Positions 34,505 through 42,053 of a stretch of 64,000 bases of DNA are shown one piece after another; position 1 is the first letter of the stretch, and each line of letters begins with the position of its first letter. The notes under the pieces are model-generated. The model made no database searches, was not told the origin of the DNA, and worked only from the letters and a program-made list of their open reading frames with translations. Source of the DNA: Verrucomicrobiaceae bacterium (lineage in GTDB: Bacteria; Verrucomicrobiota; Verrucomicrobiia; Verrucomicrobiales; Akkermansiaceae); contig JAIXQH010000054.1 in NCBI GenBank assembly GCA_027484055.1, positions 1 to 64,000 of the forward strand. The letters are read 5' to 3'. The position numbers and the translations under genes are program-made.

Positions 34505-34867
34505 TTGAAAAAAGTTTCAATCAACACCTCGGTATTCGTCGCCCCATTGCTCAGCTTATTTTCGATCGCTCATGCCGATACTGCATTCACCGTCACCACA
34601 GCCATCACGGTGGACACACGGGATGCTTCCGTGCAGAAAATAGGGGCAATCACTCAGAGGAGCCCGGAGAATGGCGGCGGAGTCGGGGTTTCATGGGCTT
34701 CCATGGCCGGGCAGTTCTATAACATGGAACGCAGTTACGATTTGAAGAACTGGGTGGTCATTTCAGAAAACACTGCCGCTACGCCGCCGCAGAATACCTT
34801 GGTGGATGCCGCCGCCCCGCCTTCCGGCAAGGCGTTTTACCGCTTGGTCATTTTGGAAAGCCCGTGA
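34505..34867 (+). CDS. Exported hypothetical protein (TTG start)
   Basis: 120 residues with a signal peptide (KKVSINTSVFVAPLLSLFSIAHA) and a short beta-rich domain containing FYNMERSYDLKNW and a C-terminal FYRLVILESP. Similar YxLExSxDLxNW/FYRL modules end many secreted proteins of this phylum, such as the subtilase at 1143-3161, and may mediate sorting or binding. The start is TTG, with no ATG in the frame. It closes the cassette, 4 bases before the second ftsK-tail copy. Confidence 0.6.
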   Translation: MKKVSINTSVFVAPLLSLFSIAHADTAFTVTTAITVDTRDASVQKIGAITQRSPENGGGVGVSWASMAGQFYNMERSYDLKNWVVISENTAATPPQNTLVDAAAPPSGKAFYRLVILESP

Positions 34868-34871
34868 AAAA

Positions 34872-34905
34872 GAGCCAAAGCCCGCGAAGTATTTTTGAAA
34901 TAGCC
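34872..34905 (+). repeat. Direct repeat, copy 2 (ftsK 3' end)
   Basis: Matches 32134-32167 in 32 of 34 positions. Read in the ftsK frame it still spells AKAREVFLK and a stop; the two differences are synonymous (TTA to TTG for leucine, TAA to TAG for stop). It lies just after the last gene of the 2.7-kb cassette. Confidence 0.9.
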
Positions 34906-34955
34906 AAGGCTCGCGTCCAAGGCTGACCCGTGCAATGCTTCGTCACCACCCGACC

Positions 34956-35351
34956 ATGTCCCTAGAACCTCTCAAAGACGGTATCCGCTCGAATGTCCGC
35001 ATCGATTTCTACGGTCACGTCCACAAACGGCTCCGCGGCACCGACGCCGACAAACGCTACGCGATGGAAGTCGCCGTCCTCAAAGTCCTCGAAGAGCGCG
35101 GCTGTCCCTACGTCCCCCGCCTGCTCGAAGAACATCCCGCAGAACTCTACTTCGTCTCCACCAACTGCGGCAGACCCGCACCGCAGCTCTCGAAGGAAAA
35201 GGCCGACAAAATCTTCGCCAACTTGGAGCGAGACTTCGGCGTTCGCCACCTCGACGCCGAGCCTCGTAACATTACCTACTCCGACAAGCTCGGCACTTTC
35301 TGCGTCATCGATTTCGAACTCGCAGAAATCCTCCCCATGCCCCAAGCCTAA
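34956..35351 (+). CDS. Minimal kinase-fold protein
   Basis: 131 residues, far shorter than a usual protein kinase (about 260), but with the catalytic set in order: Lys24 (VHKRL), Glu38 (AMEVAVLKVL), a hinge-like LYFVSTNCGRP, the catalytic loop RHLDAEPRNITY (Asp100, Asn105) and the metal Asp119 in VIDFELA. No Gly-rich loop is visible. This is closer to RIO/Kdo-kinase-like small kinases than to Hanks-type. The start MSLEPLKDG was preferred over an ATG seven codons earlier. The PP2C gene follows by 32 bases, so the two may act on the same target. Confidence 0.75.
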   Translation: MSLEPLKDGIRSNVRIDFYGHVHKRLRGTDADKRYAMEVAVLKVLEERGCPYVPRLLEEHPAELYFVSTNCGRPAPQLSKEKADKIFANLERDFGVRHLDAEPRNITYSDKLGTFCVIDFELAEILPMPQA

Positions 35352-35383
35352 GCCCACCCACTCAACCGCACAAAAAACCCACC

Positions 35384-36226
35384 GTGCCCTCCGCCCCCAC
35401 TCTCCACTGGGCCGCCCACAGCCACAACGGTTCCAAGAAACCTCGGAACGAAGACTCCCTCATCGTCTTCGCCTCCGATCCAAACGGCGCTGACATCCTG
35501 CCCGCCAGCGGCAGCCACCCCCTCTCTGACCACGACCTCGTTTTCGCCCTGTCAGACGGCATGGGTGGCGGAAATGCTGGCGACATTGCCTCGGCGACCC
35601 TCCTCCAGCAGATGACTCAGATCATCCCAGAAACCTTCAAAGCCGCTGCCTCAGGCCTTTTTCCAGACTCACTCGCCCACCTCTCCCACGCCCTCAACAC
35701 CGTCCACCAACAGATCAACGCCGTCGGTTCTGCCAGCCCAGACACCGCAGGCATGGCCGCCACTCTTGCCCTCACGTGGTTCACTCCAGAAAACCTCTAC
35801 CTCGCCAACGTTGGCGACTCCCGCATCTACCGCTTCCGCCACGGCGAACTCACCCAGCTCAGCCACGACCACACCGCCGCTTGGTGCCAGTGGAAACGCC
35901 AGGAAATTAGCGAAATCCAATACCGCTCCCACCCCCGCCGCTCCATTCTCTACCAAATCGTCGGCGCTGGCCGTCCCGCCCTCCATCCCCACCTCGCCGC
36001 CCTGCCCTACCAAGTCGGCGATCGCTTCCTGATTTGCTCAGATGGCCTCATCGACGGCCTCTCAGAACGCCAACTCGCGCGCGGCCTCAGCCTGTCCGGC
36101 TCCAGCCCCCACGAAATTGTCATAACTCTTTTACAACGTGCTATCGACAACTCCGGATTCGACGATACAAGCCTCATCGTCATCGACGTCGTAGCTCCTC
36201 AAAACAGCCACCTCGCCGAAGGATAA
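35384..36226 (+). CDS. PP2C-family Ser/Thr phosphatase
   Basis: 280 residues with the PP2C metal motifs in order: SKKPRNEDSL (about 17-26), FALSDGMGGGNAGD (about 54-67), YLANVGDSRIYRF (about 140) and the C-terminal DGLIDGL and FDDTSLIVI. It dephosphorylates Ser/Thr residues with Mn/Mg. Cytoplasmic: no signal or membrane helix. It follows the minimal kinase gene, and the sigma-54 promoter of glnA begins just 13 bases after its stop. A role in nitrogen control is only an inference from neighbourhood. Confidence 0.9.
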   Translation: MPSAPTLHWAAHSHNGSKKPRNEDSLIVFASDPNGADILPASGSHPLSDHDLVFALSDGMGGGNAGDIASATLLQQMTQIIPETFKAAASGLFPDSLAHLSHALNTVHQQINAVGSASPDTAGMAATLALTWFTPENLYLANVGDSRIYRFRHGELTQLSHDHTAAWCQWKRQEISEIQYRSHPRRSILYQIVGAGRPALHPHLAALPYQVGDRFLICSDGLIDGLSERQLARGLSLSGSSPHEIVITLLQRAIDNSGFDDTSLIVIDVVAPQNSHLAEG

Positions 36227-36238
36227 AACTCCCGTGGC

Positions 36239-36255
36239 TTGGCACACATGATGCT
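36239..36255 (+). promoter_or_regulatory. Candidate sigma-54 (RpoN) promoter of glnA
   Basis: TTGGCAC-ACATG-ATGCT: the -24 GG (36241-36242) and -12 GC (36253-36254) have the required 12-base distance, and the -24 half matches the consensus TTGGCAC exactly. It closely resembles the E. coli glnAp2 promoter. Transcription would start near 36266, giving a leader of about 108 bases to the glnA ATG. Confidence 0.75.
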
Positions 36256-36265
36256 AAAATCATGT

Positions 36266-36285
36266 CTGTCAGTCACTCCTGACAG
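36266..36285 (+). promoter_or_regulatory. Inverted repeat at the predicted glnA transcript start
   Basis: A perfect 7-base inverted repeat, CTGTCAG (36266-36272) and CTGACAG (36279-36285), around TCACTC. It lies at the expected transcription start and could be a leader hairpin or an operator. Confidence 0.5.
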
Positions 36286-36373
36286 GCGCGGATGTGTCTC
36301 CATTTCTTGCGCCATGTTCAGGAGAATCTGAAATCAAAACTACCGTTTATTACCCCAAATCATCACGATTATC

Positions 36374-37399
36374 ATGGCTAAATACAAATTGGAATATCTC
36401 TGGCTCGACGGTTACACCCCCGTGCCAAACCTCCGTGGCAAAACTCAAATCAAAGAGTTCGCCAGCTTCCCAACCCTCGAAGAACTCCCACTCTGGGGCT
36501 TCGACGGTAGTTCCACCCAGCAAGCCGAAGGCCGCAGCTCAGATTGCGTGCTCAAGCCCGTCGCCATTTACCCAGACAGCACTCGCAAGAACGGTGCCGT
36601 GGTGATGTGCGAAGTCATGATGCCAGACGGCTTGACACCTCACCCAAGCAACGGCCGCGCCACCATCCTCGACGATCCCGGCGCATGGTTCGGCTTCGAA
36701 CAGGAATATTTCCTCTACCAAGACGGTCGCCCACTCGGCTTCCCCGTGGATGGCTTCCCCAAGGTTGGCCAAGGCCCGTACTACTGCGGCGTCGGCTACA
36801 AATACATGGGCGACATCGCCCGCCAGATCGTCGAGGAGCACCTCGACCTCTGTCTCGACGCAGGAATCAACCACGAAGGCATCAACGCCGAGGTCGCTAA
36901 AGGCCAATGGGAATTCCAAATCTTCGGTAAAGGCTCCAAAAAATGCGCCGACGAAATGTGGGTCGCTCGTTATTTCCTCAACCGCCTTTGCGAAAAATAC
37001 GGCATCGACGTGGAATATCACTGCAAGCCACTCGGAGATTCCGACTGGAACGGCTCCGGTATGCACGCCAACTTCTCCACCGAATACCTCCGCGAAGTCG
37101 GCGGCAAGGCCTACTTCGAAGCGCTCATGGCTGCCTTCAGCGAGCATTGCGAAGAGCACATCGCCGTTTATGGACCTGACAACCACATGCGCCTCACCGG
37201 CCTCCATGAGACTCAGTCCATCGACATGTTCTCCTACGGCGTCGCCGACCGTGGTGCCTCCATTCGCGTGCCACACAGCTTCGTCAAAAACGACGCTTAC
37301 CGTGGCTACCTCGAAGACCGCCGTCCAAATTCCCAAGGCGATCCCTACCAAATCGCTTCACGGATTCTCAAGACCATCTCATTGGTGCCTAAGCCCTAA
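36374..37399 (+). CDS. glnA: Glutamine synthetase, type II (GSII)
   Basis: 341 residues, the short eukaryote-like form. LEYLWLDGY and GFDGSSTQQAEGRSSD are the beta-grasp and Asp-50-type loop; WFGFEQEYFLY, GINHEGINAEVAKGQWEFQ, GSGMHANFST and NHMRLTGLHET form the catalytic metal and glutamate site; GASIRVPHS follows. It makes glutamine from glutamate, ammonia and ATP. GSII in bacteria is mostly known from actinomycetes, rhizobia and some Verrucomicrobiota and Bacteroidota. Upstream is a sigma-54 promoter and downstream a strong terminator, so it is a single-gene unit. Confidence 0.95.
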   Translation: MAKYKLEYLWLDGYTPVPNLRGKTQIKEFASFPTLEELPLWGFDGSSTQQAEGRSSDCVLKPVAIYPDSTRKNGAVVMCEVMMPDGLTPHPSNGRATILDDPGAWFGFEQEYFLYQDGRPLGFPVDGFPKVGQGPYYCGVGYKYMGDIARQIVEEHLDLCLDAGINHEGINAEVAKGQWEFQIFGKGSKKCADEMWVARYFLNRLCEKYGIDVEYHCKPLGDSDWNGSGMHANFSTEYLREVGGKAYFEALMAAFSEHCEEHIAVYGPDNHMRLTGLHETQSIDMFSYGVADRGASIRVPHSFVKNDAYRGYLEDRRPNSQGDPYQIASRILKTISLVPKP

Positions 37400-37426
37400 T
37401 TCGGTTCGTCTGAGTTCCTAATTTCA

Positions 37427-37462
37427 AAGCCATCTTCCCCATCTCGGGAAGATGGCTTTTTT
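37427..37462 (+). terminator. Intrinsic terminator of glnA
   Basis: A perfect 13-base stem (37427-37439 with 37446-37458), loop CATCTC-like (37440-37445), followed by a run of T (37457-37462). It begins 27 bases after the glnA stop. Confidence 0.93.
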
Positions 37463-37508
37463 CATGGGCCTGAGGAACGAGAATCACAAGGCTACCTCAT
37501 GTTGTTTC

Positions 37509-37808
37509 TTAACCCGAACTCCGAAGTTGCAGGGGTGATTCGTTGGATTTTTGACCACGGATTTTACGGATTTTACGGATGATGAAGAGGTTGTGAAAAT
37601 GATTCGAAAACCTGTTTGATGCATTCTGAAATCCGTAAAATCCCTTTAATCCGTGGTTAAATTGCTGTTTTCGGGTTAACCGCGAATGGACGTCAATGAA
37701 CGCGAATGAAGCCAAATTTACCTACCCGAGCATCGGTATGGAGACCATTTGATCAAACCTTCGGTTTTGTTTCTGTTCATTCGCGTCTTTTTGCGTTCAT
37801 TCGCGGTT
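37509..37808. repeat. Cluster of nested intergenic inverted repeats
   Basis: Three inverted pairs fill the gap between glnA and corA: TTAACCCGAA at 37509 with TTCGGGTTAA at 37670; about 30 bases at 37551-37580 with 37631-37660 (motif CCACGGATTTTACGGAT); and about 34 bases at 37676-37710 with 37775-37808 (motif CGCGAATGAACG). Such repeats occur many times in genomes of this phylum. No gene is present in 37400-37889. Confidence 0.75.
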
Positions 37809-37889
37809 GGTGTTTTCAGAATGAAGCGGCCCTGACGAGACTCCAGACCCAGCTTGCCTCCTAGGTCCACTCTCGCTAAGTTAGTGGGC

Positions 37890-38981
37890 ATGTTCACCAA
37901 ACGTCGCAATTCTCCTGGCTCGCCCCCCGCCACGCTGAGCCCTCATTTGGTGGACGGACAAGTCCGCAAGCCCGCGATTCAGATCATCGAGTATGACGGT
38001 GAGCATTTCGAGGAGCGGGAAATCCACGATATGAACGAACTCGCGGCCCACCTCGATAATCCCTTTGTCACGTGGATCAATATCGACGGCTTGGGAGATG
38101 TGGAGGCGCTCAAGCTACTTGGAGAAAAATTTCACCTCCACCCACTCGCACTCGAAGACGTGCTCAACACGGGGCAGCGGCCGAAGATCGAGATTGGTCC
38201 AGACTACCTCTTCATCGTGGCTCAGATGGTGTATCAGAACCGTGAAGCGACAATCTGCGGCGAGCAAATCAGCCTGTTTATGGGGAAAAATTTCCTCATC
38301 ACCGTGCAAGAGGAAGGTGAGTATGATGTCTTCGAACCAGTCAGGGGCCGAATCCGCGGTGGACGTGGGACGATCCGAAATCTGAAGGAAGACTACCTCA
38401 CTTATGCGTTGATGGATTCGATCATCGACCACTTTTACCCCGTGCTGGAAGAAATCGGCTCGAAGATTGAAATCCTAGAGGACGAGCTACTGGAGCGCCC
38501 CTCGCGGACCATGGTGCAAACCCTGCACGAGTATAAGCGCAGTCTCACGCAGATGCGGCGCTTCGTCTGGCCGCTGCGCGATGTGGTGAACAGCCTGCTG
38601 CACGAGAGCTCCGGCCACATCACACAGTCCACTCAAGTTTACCTCCGGGACTGCTATGACCACACCGTGCAGCTGATGGACTTGGTGGAGACCTACAAGG
38701 AAATCACCGCTGGACTCATGGAACTCTATCACTCCAGCGTAGGCCTCCGGACGAATGAAGTGATGCGGGTGCTGACGGTCATCACCTCCATTTTTATCCC
38801 GCTAACCTTCATCGTGGGAATCTATGGCATGAACTTCGCGCCCGCCACGCCGGATGGGAAGGCGCTCCCGCTGAATATGCCGGAACTCTACCAGCCCCAC
38901 GGCTACATCGGCCTGATGGCGATCATGGCAGTCATCGCGGTGGTGCAGTTGATCGTTTTCAGAAAGATGAAATGGCTATGA
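37890..38981 (+). CDS. corA: Magnesium/cobalt transporter CorA
   Basis: 363 residues from MFTKRRNSP. A long cytoplasmic funnel domain (to about 290) includes HPLALEDVLNTGQRPKIE; two membrane helices follow, the first ending in the selectivity signature GMN (VGIYGMNFAP), the second closing with the basic tail FRKMKWL. It forms pentamers conducting Mg2+. The start was taken at the Met before the basic KRR segment; an upstream start would add 12 residues of non-family sequence. Confidence 0.93.
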   Translation: MFTKRRNSPGSPPATLSPHLVDGQVRKPAIQIIEYDGEHFEEREIHDMNELAAHLDNPFVTWINIDGLGDVEALKLLGEKFHLHPLALEDVLNTGQRPKIEIGPDYLFIVAQMVYQNREATICGEQISLFMGKNFLITVQEEGEYDVFEPVRGRIRGGRGTIRNLKEDYLTYALMDSIIDHFYPVLEEIGSKIEILEDELLERPSRTMVQTLHEYKRSLTQMRRFVWPLRDVVNSLLHESSGHITQSTQVYLRDCYDHTVQLMDLVETYKEITAGLMELYHSSVGLRTNEVMRVLTVITSIFIPLTFIVGIYGMNFAPATPDGKALPLNMPELYQPHGYIGLMAIMAVIAVVQLIVFRKMKWL

Positions 38982-39060
38982 GCTGGATTTTTAATCCGTA
39001 AGCGAGGGCTTCAGGTGGGGACTGATTTCCGAGCAATCCCGCCTACTTTCGGACCTTCAC

Positions 39061-40443
39061 TTAGAGTTCGACGAACTGATCTTGATACACACCCGCCGCG
39101 ACGGTTTTGCGCTCGGCGGAGGTGTTTTTAAACTCGACGTTGCCGACGATCACCACTCCAGCGGCGAAATGCACGGCTCCTGAAACTTTGAGTGACTGAC
39201 AGTTTAACAGACTTGGAACGCCGAGTGGTTCAAGTTGATCAACGAGTTTGTAATCGTCTGAGAGTGAAATCGTCGGCGGCACGCCTTGGCGCGAGGCCGC
39301 CAAGCGGACTTGGCCATTTTCAAGTACTTCATAGGCGTCCGAGCGCAGGGCGAGTAAATCGCCCGTCGTCTTGACCGGTGCAAATCGGCTGCGTGGGACA
39401 TCGAGCGCGGTGGCTCCCTCGAAGCACTCGATGGCTGCCCCCATGGCGATTTCCAGCTGCACCACGGCCGTGGATTTTTTATCGCGCGGGTCCACGGTTT
39501 TATTATTCCGAATCATCGGTAAGGGCAGCACGCCAGAATCCGCGACGAGTTGCTCTTTGAGTAAATCGAGACGCAGCCAAAGACTGTTGGTGTTGAAATA
39601 CTGGTGGCGGTCGATGTCTTGGAACTCCGCTAAATTTTCCTCCGGGCACTGGGCCACTTCGCGAAGGAGCAGGCGTCCATCTGACTTTCTCAAGGCAAGG
39701 TGCCCACCCTTTCGGTCTGCGGCGGTACGACGAGTGACCTCCATGAGAAATGGCGCACCGGATTGAGCGAAATAGCTTAAAATTGCCGGATCGAGGATAG
39801 CTCCGAGATTATCCGAATTGGAGACAAAGGCGTATTTGACTCCGTCCGCCAGCAGACGGTCGAGCCAACCGCTGCCGACGAGGGCCGGGTAAAGATCTCC
39901 GTGACCCGGCGGGCACCACTCATGCGCCGGATCAGCCGGCCACTCGGCGGGGGCGAATGTCGTGGCTTCGATTTTCGGGATCTGATTTTGCATCAGCTCG
40001 ACTTCCGCCGCATCCGCCAAGCCATCTGCGCGGTAGCTTTCTAAATGGGCGAGCGTTTCTGCGCTGGTGCTGAAGCTATTCATCAGAAGCAGGCGAACAG
40101 AGGCACCGCTGGATTTCCGTAAATCGAGAATTTGGCGGACCATGAGATCCAGGAAGTTCACACCTGGGCGCACCGACAGCAGGCTCTTCGGACCTTGTAG
40201 GCCCATACTGGTTCCGAGCCCCCCGTTGAGTTTGATGACGACCGCTTGTGAAAGTAAGGATGCATCTCCTGCCCCGATTTCATCAAACGAAGCGAGTCCC
40301 GCTGCGGGTGAAATCGTCTCTTCTGGGATCATTCCCGTTTCGTTGCGGAGCAGAGCTTCGTAATTGCGGCGGAAGGCTCGGATGGCAGCGTCGCCCATTC
40401 CGGCAGCCGTCATTTTCGTTTCAAAGGCAGTGAAGTTTCCCAT
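39061..40443 (-). CDS. UTP-glucose-1-phosphate uridylyltransferase, eukaryote-type (UDPGP family)
   Basis: 460 residues from MGNFTAFETKM. KLNGGLGTSMGLQGPKSLL is the nucleotide-binding signature of the eukaryotic-type UGPase; WCPPGHGDLYPALV and YAFVSNSDNLGA bind uridine and metal; a left-handed beta-helix follows at the C-terminus (VPSLLNCQSLKVSGAVHFAAGVVIVGNVE). It makes UDP-glucose for glycans. It is unlike bacterial GalU. Convergent with corA, 79 bases apart. Confidence 0.9.
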   Translation of the reverse strand: MGNFTAFETKMTAAGMGDAAIRAFRRNYEALLRNETGMIPEETISPAAGLASFDEIGAGDASLLSQAVVIKLNGGLGTSMGLQGPKSLLSVRPGVNFLDLMVRQILDLRKSSGASVRLLLMNSFSTSAETLAHLESYRADGLADAAEVELMQNQIPKIEATTFAPAEWPADPAHEWCPPGHGDLYPALVGSGWLDRLLADGVKYAFVSNSDNLGAILDPAILSYFAQSGAPFLMEVTRRTAADRKGGHLALRKSDGRLLLREVAQCPEENLAEFQDIDRHQYFNTNSLWLRLDLLKEQLVADSGVLPLPMIRNNKTVDPRDKKSTAVVQLEIAMGAAIECFEGATALDVPRSRFAPVKTTGDLLALRSDAYEVLENGQVRLAASRQGVPPTISLSDDYKLVDQLEPLGVPSLLNCQSLKVSGAVHFAAGVVIVGNVEFKNTSAERKTVAAGVYQDQFVEL

Positions 40444-40464
40444 AAGAATCAATGATGAAGAGCG

Positions 40465-40541
40465 TGGTGCGCCTGACTGGATTCGAACCAGTGACCGTCC
40501 GCTTAGAAGGCGGGTGCTCTATCCAACTGAGCTACAGGCGC
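40465..40541 (-). tRNA. tRNA-Arg (anticodon TCT)
   Basis: A full cloverleaf on the minus strand: acceptor GCGCCTG/CAGGCGC, D-arm AGCTCAGTTGGATAGAGC, anticodon stem CCGCC/GGCGG-type with loop CTTCTAA (anticodon TCT, reads AGA), T-arm with GGTTCGAATCC. The 3' CCA is encoded (40465-40467). Confidence 0.96.
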
Positions 40542-40666
40542 TACGGCGGCAGTGAGTATCAAGCTTGTGCGGGGAAGTCAAAATCCACGTCGGATTTCGC
40601 TCATTTTGTTTTCCCGACTCGAAAATTAGGGTTTCGGTCCTTCAATTCCCTCCTTAGCCTTCCGAG

Positions 40667-41161
40667 ATGCGCACTGCGGTTTACGCTGGTTCCTTTGACC
40701 CTCCAACAAATGGCCACCTCTGGATGATCCAGCGGGGATTGGAAATGTTTGATCACTTGATCGTCGCCATTGGCAACAACCCCTCGAAGCACTACTCCTT
40801 CAGCGTCGAAGAACGCCTCGACCTACTCCGAGCCTCCACCGTGCCCTGTGAGCGTTTGGAAATCGCCCATTTCGACAATCGCTACCTCGTGGACTACGCG
40901 AAAAAAATGGACGCCAAATACGTCCTCCGCGGCATCCGCTCGCCCAACGACTACGAATACGAACGCGGGATGCGCCACATCAACGCGGACATGGCCCCAG
41001 AAATCACCACCGTATTCCTCATGCCGCCACGCGACATCGCGGAACTTTCTTCCAGCATGATCAAAAGCCTAACCGGCCCAAGCGGTTGGGAAGATATCGT
41101 CCACCGCTACGTGCCGGAACCGGTTCTCACTGCGCTCGCCGCTCGTGGTGGCGCGATCTGA
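40667..41161 (+). CDS. coaD: Pantetheine-phosphate adenylyltransferase
   Basis: 164 residues with GSFDPPTNGHL (HxGH nucleotide motif), GNNPSKHYSFSVEERLDLL, the YVLRGIRSPNDYEYE active-site block and SSSMIKSL. It makes dephospho-CoA in CoA synthesis. The window's right edge has another CoA-pathway gene, panC, but they are far apart. Start at MRTAVYAGSFDPP. Confidence 0.94.
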   Translation: MRTAVYAGSFDPPTNGHLWMIQRGLEMFDHLIVAIGNNPSKHYSFSVEERLDLLRASTVPCERLEIAHFDNRYLVDYAKKMDAKYVLRGIRSPNDYEYERGMRHINADMAPEITTVFLMPPRDIAELSSSMIKSLTGPSGWEDIVHRYVPEPVLTALAARGGAI

Positions 41162-41246
41162 GCAGCATCCCGAAAAGCGGTCTTGGCAAAATCGGCGAAT
41201 CGGCCATGATGCAGTCCAGTGACATACTAGAACTCCATTATTACCC

Positions 41247-41633
41247 ATGAAAATCGCATCCAATCTCGCCGGTGGCCTCTTAGGGCTTCTTTTCTTCATC
41301 TTCGGGCTGAACTTCTTCTTGAAATTCATTCCAATGCCTCCCGGTCCACCAGAAGGCTCCCCCGCCGCATTATTCTTCGGGGCCTTCGCTCCCACGGGCT
41401 ATCTCGCGTTCGTGAAAGTGATCGAAATCCTCGGTGCCTTGCTGGTGGCGATCCCGAAAACTCGCAACATCGGCCTACTTTTCCTCGGTCCAGTGATCAT
41501 CAACATCCTTTGTTTCCACATCTTTTTGGTCAATCCTGCAACTCTTCTCGATCCAATGCTCATTCTCATCTGCGCACTGGCCGGCTTTCTGTTGTGGAGT
41601 GGTCGTAAAGCCTTCTGCGGCTTGCTTCAATAA
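41247..41633 (+). CDS. DoxX-like membrane protein
   Basis: 128 residues with four membrane helices (about 5-25, 45-68, 74-92, 98-120). GLLFFIFGLNFFLKFIPMP and YLAFVKVIEILGALLVAIPKTRNIGLLFLGPVI follow the DoxX/DUF417-like pattern. Function of these proteins is poorly known; some relate to redox or quinone chemistry. No operon partners. Confidence 0.75.
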   Translation: MKIASNLAGGLLGLLFFIFGLNFFLKFIPMPPGPPEGSPAALFFGAFAPTGYLAFVKVIEILGALLVAIPKTRNIGLLFLGPVIINILCFHIFLVNPATLLDPMLILICALAGFLLWSGRKAFCGLLQ

Positions 41634-42053
41634 CAGGCACCAGTCCATGCTAGTTTTCAAAAAATCCTGCACGAACTAGGGGGATAATTCGAAAACACCT
41701 ACATTCTTTTTGAGTTCACGCCATCGCCTCACTCGCCGCAGCCCATAGCTATGCCGAGCCGAAATGGATGCGAACCACTCACTGGAATGCCTCACGACCT
41801 TACTCGATCTGGATGCCAGTCAGCAGGATCAAGCCTTTTCAAGGCTAGCCCGCCAATCCGAACCAGATTGAAACGAGTCCGACATCTCCCGTCTCATCGA
41901 AGTCTATACCCACTTGTAACCTGGGAATTAGACACCGTTCTGTCCTCACTTTGTGGTCAGTCATATCACCTTAACCTGAGCGCCGCTGCGGTATCGATCA
42001 CAGCTCCGGCGATTTCCCCCCGTGCGCGTGGCGTCCTCGATAACGCGACTCCT
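41634..42053. other. Intergenic stretch with a decayed short frame and direct repeat copy 1
   Basis: A plus-strand frame at 41764-41919 (MDANHSLECLTTLLDLD... ending LIEVYTHL) has a protein-like composition but an in-frame TGA at 41869-41871, so it is a pseudogene or chance. Two blocks of it, 41717-41729 and 41891-41914, recur directly joined at 44976-45012 on the other side of the acylation genes. Nothing else is visible. Confidence 0.5.

Noticed and set aside
36539-37351. A 270-codon minus-strand frame opposite glnA
   Set aside because: Overlaps a well-defined GSII on the plus strand and has the Val/Ala/Glu-rich look of an antisense shadow.
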